A stretch of 10,575 nt of DNA from Clostridia bacterium (lineage in GTDB: Bacteria > Bacillota_A > Clostridia > Christensenellales > Aristaeellaceae): assembly GCA_017432405.1 (NCBI GenBank), contig JAFRJF010000059.1, forward strand, positions 1 to 10,575, given 5' to 3'. This document shows, piece by piece, positions 6,375-10,575 of the stretch. The notes below the pieces were generated by a model that searched no databases, had not been told where the DNA came from, and saw nothing but the letters and a program-made list of their open reading frames with translations. The translations under genes and the position numbers were made by a program. Each line of letters opens with the position of its first letter. Within the stretch, counting starts at the first letter, position 1.

Positions 6375-8544
6375 AATCCTCCGCCCTCAGCGTATACACC
6401 ACCGACGTGGCGTCGCCGTTGGCGAGGGGGCAGCACAGGCCGACGCGCATCAGCTCGTCGCCGCCGAACACCTCGCCGGTCTCGATTACGCGGTAGCGCC
6501 GCATGGGGTCCAGGCCGGCCAGGCGCACCATCGGGGGCACGGCGTTGATGCGTGCCATGGCCCGCACCAGCGTGAAGATGGCCTCGCGCTTGTCCGGCGA
6601 CACGCTCATCCAGGCCGCGTCGTTGTTCGCGAAGGGCGATTGCAGCCAATAGAGCTGCCCGTACAGGCGCAGCTGTTGGGTCTGGTTGGCAAAGTCCACC
6701 TGCCCGCGCATGGCCGCCCGCTCGGCGTCGTCCAGCCTGCGGGGGTCCAGCTCGTAGCCGAAGCTGCCGCCCAGGGCCACGACGAAGCGGGTCTCCATCG
6801 GCGTCACACGGCCTGTCTGGTGGTTGGGCACGGCGCTGACGTGGCAGCCCATCGTAGACGGTGGGAACAACATCGTCGTGCCGCACTGGATCCGGACGCG
6901 GCACAGCGCGTCGGTGTCGTCGGAGCACCAGAACTGGGGCACGTAATACAGCATGCCCGCGTCAAAGCGCGCGCCGCCGGAGGCGCAGCCCTCGATCAGC
7001 ACCTCCGGGAAGGCCTTCGTCAGCCGCTCCAGCACCGCGTAGAGCCCCAGCATGTAGCGGTGGCCCGTCTCCCGCTGCCGCTCCGCGGGCAGCGCCGCCG
7101 AGCCGATGTTGGTGAAGTTGCGGTTCATGTCCCACTTCAGGTAGGCCGCGCCGCTGGCCTTCAGCGTCCGGGAAACGGCGTCCACCACGAAATCCTGAAC
7201 CTCCCGGCGGCCCATGTCCAGCACCAGCTGGTGGCGGGCGCGTATGCCCTCCCGGCCCGGGATGTGCAGGCACCAGTCGGGATGGGCGCGGTACAGGTCG
7301 GAATCCGGCGAGACCATCTCCGGCTCCATCCACAGGCCGAACTGGATGCCCAGGGCCCGCACCCGCTCCCCCAGCCCTTCCAGCCCGTGGGGCAGCTTGC
7401 GGCGGTCCACGGTCCAGTCGCCCAGCGAGGTGGTGTCGTCGTCCCGGTGGCCGAACCAGCCGTCGTCCATCACGAACAGCTCCACCCCGGCGTCGGCGGC
7501 GGCCTTCGCGATGGACAGCAGCTTTTCCTCGTCGAAGTCGAAATAGGCGGCCTCCCAGCTGTTCAGCAGCACCGGCCGCGCCACGTGCATCCAGCGCCGG
7601 GGCAGCAGGTGGTTTTCAAGAAGCGCGTGGAAGCCCCGGCTCATGCCGCCGATGCCCCCGTCGGAATACACCAGCGCGGCCTCGGGAGCCTGGAAGACCT
7701 CGCCGGGCAGCAGCCGCCAGCTGAAATCGTCGTCGCCGATGCCCATCAGCAGGCGGGTCGCCCCGAACTGGGAGACCTCGGCGTCCGCCAGGAAGCTGCC
7801 GCTGTAGACCAGGGTCGCGCCGATGGCCTCCCCCGCCTCCTGGGCGGTCTCGGGGCGGGCCAGGGCCATGAACGGCGAGGCCTGGGCGCTGCTGGCGCCC
7901 CTGCGGCTGGATACGCCCTGGTGGCCCGCCGCCAGCGGCCTTCGGCAGACGACCCGCTCCCGGCCCCAGGCCCCCGGCAGTGTGATCAGCTCCCAGCCGT
8001 CGTCCGGCAGGTCCAGGCACAGGCTCAGGGCGCGGGTGAGCTTCAGCGGCGCGCCGCCCCCGTTGACGATCCTGGCGCTGCGGGTCACGGCGGGACAGTC
8101 GTCGTATATGGCGTAATCCAGCGCCACCACAAGGCCGGTATGCCCGTCCCGCAGGGTGACGCGCAGCGCGGCGCTCCCCTCGCCCCGGGTAGCGGGCAGG
8201 CCCTCCAGCGCGGGCTTTTCGTCCAGTATTTCGGCCTTCTCCACCCGCAGGTCCACGGCCCAGCTGCCGTCCGGGCCCTCCACCTCCAGCGCACCGTCCC
8301 GCATGTCCCCCAGCCCGAAGGACGGGTATTCCTGGGGCAGCCGGTCCAGGGCGCACTCCTGCACGCTGAAGCTGCCGTCCGCCGGCACGTTCGCCCGTCG
8401 CAGCAGGTTCGCGGCGTTCAACCCCTCCAGCCGCGCGCCGAAGTACAGGTGGGCCAGCGTGCCGCCGGGCATTTCCATTAGCACATAGCTGACCTTATCG
8501 TTCCTGAGATGATAGACGTTGCCGTTGCGCAGTACCTCCGCCAT
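6373..8544 (-). CDS. GH36 alpha-galactosidase
   Basis: This 723-residue enzyme has the usual length and order of bacterial family GH36 alpha-galactosidases, which hydrolyse terminal alpha-1,6-galactose from melibiose, raffinose and related sugars. An N-terminal beta-rich domain (1 to about 320) precedes a TIM barrel (about 325-650) and a small C-terminal domain. Barrel motifs are NSWEAAYFDFDE (328-339), VMDDGWFGHRDDD (358-370), GLWMEPEMVSPDSDLY (403-418), KWDMNR (470-475) with the expected nucleophile D472, EGCASGGARFD (518-528), and WCSDDTDA (539-546) with the expected acid/base D542. The 70-residue spacing of these two matches what I recall for characterised members. There is no signal peptide, so it should be cytoplasmic. 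The ATG at 8544 is preceded by a purine-rich AGGAAGAGG. It follows the siroheme gene by 26 nt; no sugar transporter or regulator is in the window. Confidence 0.95.
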   Translation of the reverse strand: MAEVLRNGNVYHLRNDKVSYVLMEMPGGTLAHLYFGARLEGLNAANLLRRANVPADGSFSVQECALDRLPQEYPSFGLGDMRDGALEVEGPDGSWAVDLRVEKAEILDEKPALEGLPATRGEGSAALRVTLRDGHTGLVVALDYAIYDDCPAVTRSARIVNGGGAPLKLTRALSLCLDLPDDGWELITLPGAWGRERVVCRRPLAAGHQGVSSRRGASSAQASPFMALARPETAQEAGEAIGATLVYSGSFLADAEVSQFGATRLLMGIGDDDFSWRLLPGEVFQAPEAALVYSDGGIGGMSRGFHALLENHLLPRRWMHVARPVLLNSWEAAYFDFDEEKLLSIAKAAADAGVELFVMDDGWFGHRDDDTTSLGDWTVDRRKLPHGLEGLGERVRALGIQFGLWMEPEMVSPDSDLYRAHPDWCLHIPGREGIRARHQLVLDMGRREVQDFVVDAVSRTLKASGAAYLKWDMNRNFTNIGSAALPAERQRETGHRYMLGLYAVLERLTKAFPEVLIEGCASGGARFDAGMLYYVPQFWCSDDTDALCRVRIQCGTTMLFPPSTMGCHVSAVPNHQTGRVTPMETRFVVALGGSFGYELDPRRLDDAERAAMRGQVDFANQTQQLRLYGQLYWLQSPFANNDAAWMSVSPDKREAIFTLVRAMARINAVPPMVRLAGLDPMRRYRVIETGEVFGGDELMRVGLCCPLANGDATSVVYTLRAED

Positions 8545-8570
8545 GATCCTCTTCCTTTCGATGCCTATGT

Positions 8571-9047
8571 TTATTTATTGCCATCCAATTCCCACTCCAA
8601 ACACCGCCGAACCGCCTCGGTGGCGCGGCGGGCCAGCGCGTGATCCTTTCCCCCGGCGGTGACTCCCGCCACAACCGCGCCGCTGCGGGCGATGCCGGGG
8701 AACAGGAAATCGCATCGGCTGCGGTCGCTGGCGTCGTTCACCGGAATATGCCTCGCCCGGCAGGCTTCGACGACGGCGGCGTTCAGTGCCCCGTCGTCGG
8801 TGCAGGCCAGCACCAGGTCCGCCCCGTCCAGGTCCCCCTCCCGATAGGCGCGCTCCACGGTCTTCACCCGCCCCAGAGCCGCCAGCGCGGCGATATCCGT
8901 GTGGATGGCCGGGGCGACGACGGTGACGTTCGGGCAGAACTGCGAAAGCGTGTTCACCCGCCGCGCGGCGATCCTGCCCCCGCCCACCACCAGCGCCCGC
9001 CTGCCGGACAGGTCCACGAACGCCGGGAAAAAGGGATAATCCAACAT
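8571..9047 (-). CDS. Precorrin-2 dehydrogenase-type siroheme synthase (SirC/CysG N-terminal-like)
   Basis: This 158-residue protein matches the NAD-binding module that oxidises precorrin-2 to sirohydrochlorin on the way to siroheme. VVGGGRIAARRV (20-31) is the Rossmann nucleotide-binding loop. VNDASDRSRCDFLFPG (103-118) is the family's second signature, and TAGGKDHALAR (130-140) corresponds to the segment after the dimer strand in CysG. It is shorter than Met8p or full CysG, with no methyltransferase domain and little C-terminal helical region, as in many clostridial members. The ATG at 9047 lies seven bases after GGAGG. By simple ungapped alignment the position of the usual catalytic aspartate reads S107, with D108 beside it and D105 nearby, so dehydrogenase activity is less certain than the fold. 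No other siroheme or heme gene is present. Confidence 0.85.
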   Translation of the reverse strand: MLDYPFFPAFVDLSGRRALVVGGGRIAARRVNTLSQFCPNVTVVAPAIHTDIAALAALGRVKTVERAYREGDLDGADLVLACTDDGALNAAVVEACRARHIPVNDASDRSRCDFLFPGIARSGAVVAGVTAGGKDHALARRATEAVRRCLEWELDGNK

Positions 9048-9068
9048 GCCAACACCTCCGCCCTGAAA

Positions 9069-9085
9069 TTCGGACAGGGTCCGAA
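9069..9085. promoter_or_regulatory. Perfect 17-bp palindrome over the predicted transcription start (candidate operator)
   Basis: TTCGGAC (9069-9075), AGG, GTCCGAA (9079-9085) is an exact inverted repeat. It begins four bases downstream of the siroheme-gene -10 box and covers the expected start point near 9082. The position suits a repressor site; the same sequence could equally fold as a hairpin at the 5' end of the mRNA. No regulator gene is present to name the binding protein. Confidence 0.5.
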
Positions 9086-9088
9086 GGG

Positions 9089-9117
9089 ATTATACCATTT
9101 TGGAGGCGTCTTGACAA
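9089..9117 (-). promoter_or_regulatory. Sigma70-type promoter of the siroheme/alpha-galactosidase operon
   Basis: Read on the minus strand, TTGTCA (9112-9117) and a perfect TATAAT (9089-9094) are separated by exactly 17 bp. The start of transcription should fall near 9082, about 35 nt before the ATG at 9047. It is the best promoter match in the window. Confidence 0.8.
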
Positions 9118-9184
9118 CCGTTTGCCACGGCCCGGGCGCGGCGAAAATCAGCCGGTAAATAGTAGCGTTTCCAGCTTCCCGCCC

Positions 9185-9213
9185 TTTACATTTTGCCTTG
9201 AATCTGCTACAAT
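9185..9213 (+). promoter_or_regulatory. Sigma70-type promoter of the DUF362 gene, extended -10
   Basis: TTTACA (9185-9190) and TACAAT (9208-9213) are 17 bp apart, and TGC immediately before the -10 makes it an extended -10 promoter. Transcription would start near 9220, about 30 nt before the ATG at 9251. It lies in the 203-bp divergent intergenic region shared with the siroheme gene promoter. Confidence 0.75.
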
Positions 9214-9250
9214 GTTTCCAATATTACCCATTAAAAGGGAGGACTCATCC

Positions 9251-10306
9251 ATGACCACCATCATACCCGGCCTGGGCGGCGAGCGCTATGTGCCCTACGA
9301 CGAGCGCAGGGGCAACGAATCCATCGTCTACTTCACCCGCGACCTGTCCGCCGAGGGCCTGCGCAGGCTCTACGCGAAGGTCAGCGGCAACATCCGCGGC
9401 AAGGTCGCCATCAAGCTGCACACCGGCGAGCAGTACGGCCCGAACATCATCCCCCACCAGTGGGTGGAGGCGCTGGTGAAGAATGACCTGCCGGAGGCCA
9501 CCATTGTCGAGACCAACACCTTCTACGAAGGCGACCGGGACACCACCGAGAAGCACCGCGAGACCCTGAAGGTCAACGGCTGGACCTTCTGCACGGTGGA
9601 CATCACCGACGCCGACGGCACCGTGGACCTGCCCGTGGCGGGCGGCAAGTGGTTCGACCACATGACCGTGGGCAAGACCCTGCCGGATTACGACTCGCTG
9701 GTGGTGCTGACCCACTTCAAGGGCCACACCATGGGCGGCTTCGGCGGCAGCAACAAGAACATCGGCATCGGCTGCGCCGACGGCAAGATCGGCAAGAAGA
9801 TGATCCACCAGCGGGAGGGCAGCGACGACCAGTGGTCCATCGCCGAGGAGGAGCTGATGGAGCGCATCAGCGAATCCACCAAAGCCACCGTGGATCACTT
9901 CGGAAAGCAGATTACCTATGTGAACGTGATGCGCAACATGTCCGTGGACTGCGACTGCGCCGGCTGCATCGCCGAGCAGGTGGTCACCCCCAACGTGGGC
10001 ATCCTCGCCTCCACCGACATACTGGCCCTGGACCAGGCCTGCGTGGATTTGATCTACGCCCTCTCTGACGAGGACGGCGCGGCCCTGCGGGAGCGCATCT
10101 CCACCCGCCACGGCCACCGCCAGCTGGCCTACATGGAGGAGCTGGGCATGGGCAACCGCCGCTACCTGCTGCTGGACACCGACCACGGCGACGCGCGGAT
10201 CCAGCCCGCCGACGCGGTCAAGGGCGTGGTGCCCTTCGTGGAAGAGCCCATCGTGGCCGAGCGCCGCATGAAGGCCTTGGCCGCCCTGGCCGAGGCGGAG
10301 GCGTAA
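9251..10306 (+). CDS. DUF362 domain protein (COG2768-like, putative Fe-S centre protein)
   Basis: This 351-residue protein has the DUF362 pattern: KVAIKLHTGEQ (51-61), TNTFYEGDRDTT (89-99), HFKGHTMGGFGGSNKNIGIG (155-174) and NVGILASTDILALDQAC (248-264). The biochemical role of the family is not established. Many members carry a C-terminal ferredoxin domain with CxxCxxCxxxCP repeats; none is present here. The only cysteine cluster is CDCAGC (234-239), plus C114, C175 and C264. The start at 9251 follows GGGAGG by eight bases and a good promoter; the frame is open further upstream to 9122, but through the promoter. There is no signal peptide. The stop codon runs directly into an 18-bp hairpin. 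It is transcribed alone, divergently from the siroheme gene. Confidence 0.85.
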   Translation: MTTIIPGLGGERYVPYDERRGNESIVYFTRDLSAEGLRRLYAKVSGNIRGKVAIKLHTGEQYGPNIIPHQWVEALVKNDLPEATIVETNTFYEGDRDTTEKHRETLKVNGWTFCTVDITDADGTVDLPVAGGKWFDHMTVGKTLPDYDSLVVLTHFKGHTMGGFGGSNKNIGIGCADGKIGKKMIHQREGSDDQWSIAEEELMERISESTKATVDHFGKQITYVNVMRNMSVDCDCAGCIAEQVVTPNVGILASTDILALDQACVDLIYALSDEDGAALRERISTRHGHRQLAYMEELGMGNRRYLLLDTDHGDARIQPADAVKGVVPFVEEPIVAERRMKALAALAEAEA

Positions 10307-10345
10307 ATACTGATTTATCGAGCTAATGCTCGATAAATCAGTATT
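10306..10345. repeat. 18-bp stem hairpin after the DUF362 gene, related to 6155-6193
   Basis: AATACTGATTTATCGAGC (10306-10323) pairs exactly with 10328-10345 around a TAAT loop. The last base of the DUF362 stop codon is already in the stem, so it probably stabilises or ends that transcript, although no U-tract follows. Compared with the hairpin at 6155-6193 the outer sequence is the same, while G-C has become A-T in both arms and the inner pairs differ, so pairing is kept. Confidence 0.7.
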
Positions 10346-10453
10346 CAGGGGTTAAGGAAACGCCGCACAATCTGCAAAAGCAAAGTCACGAATTCAAATC
10401 AGCATAGGGGACGACAACATTCCCCCTCAACAGGGCTCCGAAGGTAAACTCAC
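10346..10453. other. Non-coding flank, probably including an IS end
   Basis: This stretch lies between the hairpin and the stop codon of a transposase gene fragment and has no credible open frame. GGAAACGCCGCACAATCTG (10357-10375) is placed where the terminal inverted repeat of that insertion sequence would be expected, and the TTA just before it (10352-10354) would fit a short target duplication. The other IS end is outside the window, so neither point can be confirmed here. Confidence 0.35.
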
Positions 10454-10575
10454 TCAGGCCAGAAGCCCATAACGGGTATCGGCCAGGAAGAGGTTCGCCA
10501 GAGCGAACACCATCTTCAATTGTGAGTCTACCTTCGCTTTGCCTCGGTATCGTGTCTTTCGACATCGGAACAGAT
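10454..10575 (-). CDS. 3' end of an IS5-like DDE transposase gene (partial)
   Basis: The last 39 codons and TGA stop are present; the rest lies beyond the right edge of the window. The visible residues include KTRYRGKAKVDSQL and MVFALANLFLA, the basic RYRG.AK segment followed by a helix with ALANL that ends many IS5-type (DDE_Tnp_1) transposases. The catalytic residues are not in view, so activity and exact family cannot be judged; IS1182-like elements share a similar tail. No second frame overlaps convincingly. Confidence 0.65.
   Translation of the reverse strand, partial: LFRCRKTRYRGKAKVDSQLKMVFALANLFLADTRYGLLA

Noticed and set aside
6640..8481. A 613-codon open frame on the plus strand
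   Set aside because: It lies entirely antisense to the GH36 gene, whose catalytic motifs are intact. Long antisense frames are expected in GC-rich coding DNA; it has no promoter, no good ribosome binding site and a low-complexity composition.
9111..9116. Plus-strand TTGACA as a -35 box for the DUF362 gene
   Set aside because: The sequence 17 bp downstream is GC-only with no -10; the hexamer is explained by overlap with the minus-strand TTGTCA box, and a proper promoter exists at 9185-9213.

Overview
This GC-rich, densely coding window has perfect or near-perfect Shine-Dalgarno sites (AGGAGG, GGAGG), sigma70-type promoters, and extracytoplasmic proteins with Pro/Thr/Glu-rich linkers of the TPTPSP kind. 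Together with structured repeats at the gene boundaries, this suggests a high-GC member of the Clostridia (gut-type Christensenellales or Oscillospirales). That placement is an inference from style; no marker gene is present.

Layout. 1-104 holds no recognisable gene. 105-351 is a structured repeat with perfect 13-bp terminal inverted repeats. 416-1279 (+) encodes an unrecognised single-pass membrane protein. It converges, across a strong hairpin, on a four-gene minus-strand block (6020 down to 1331). That block is a tandem duplication of a two-gene unit: a membrane-anchored phosphodiester glycosidase (NAGPA-like domain) followed after about 11 nt by a membrane-anchored protein of unknown function. 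The two copies are separated by an 87-bp spacer with a compact three-way-junction repeat. 6021-6372 is a gene-free, AT-richer region of hairpins and G-rich telomere-like repeats.

8571-9047 (-) is a precorrin-2 dehydrogenase-type siroheme synthase. It is followed 26 nt later, in apparent operon, by a GH36 alpha-galactosidase (6373-8544, -). The siroheme gene has a very good promoter with a 17-bp perfect palindrome over the predicted transcription start. Divergently, a DUF362 protein gene (9251-10306, +) has its own promoter with an extended -10. It ends in a long perfect hairpin related to the one at 6155-6193. The window closes with the 3' end of an IS5-like DDE transposase gene (10454 to beyond 10575, -).

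How the genes may work together. The duplicated glycosidase/partner units probably act together on the outer face of the membrane, perhaps on phosphodiester-linked sugars of the envelope or capsule; the substrate is unknown. The alpha-galactosidase is cytoplasmic and would hydrolyse imported raffinose-type sugars. Its linkage to a tetrapyrrole enzyme is unexpected. I see no complete defence system, CRISPR array or RNA gene. The least explained content is the duplicated module with its uncharacterised partner family and the set of structured, partly covarying repeats at gene boundaries.
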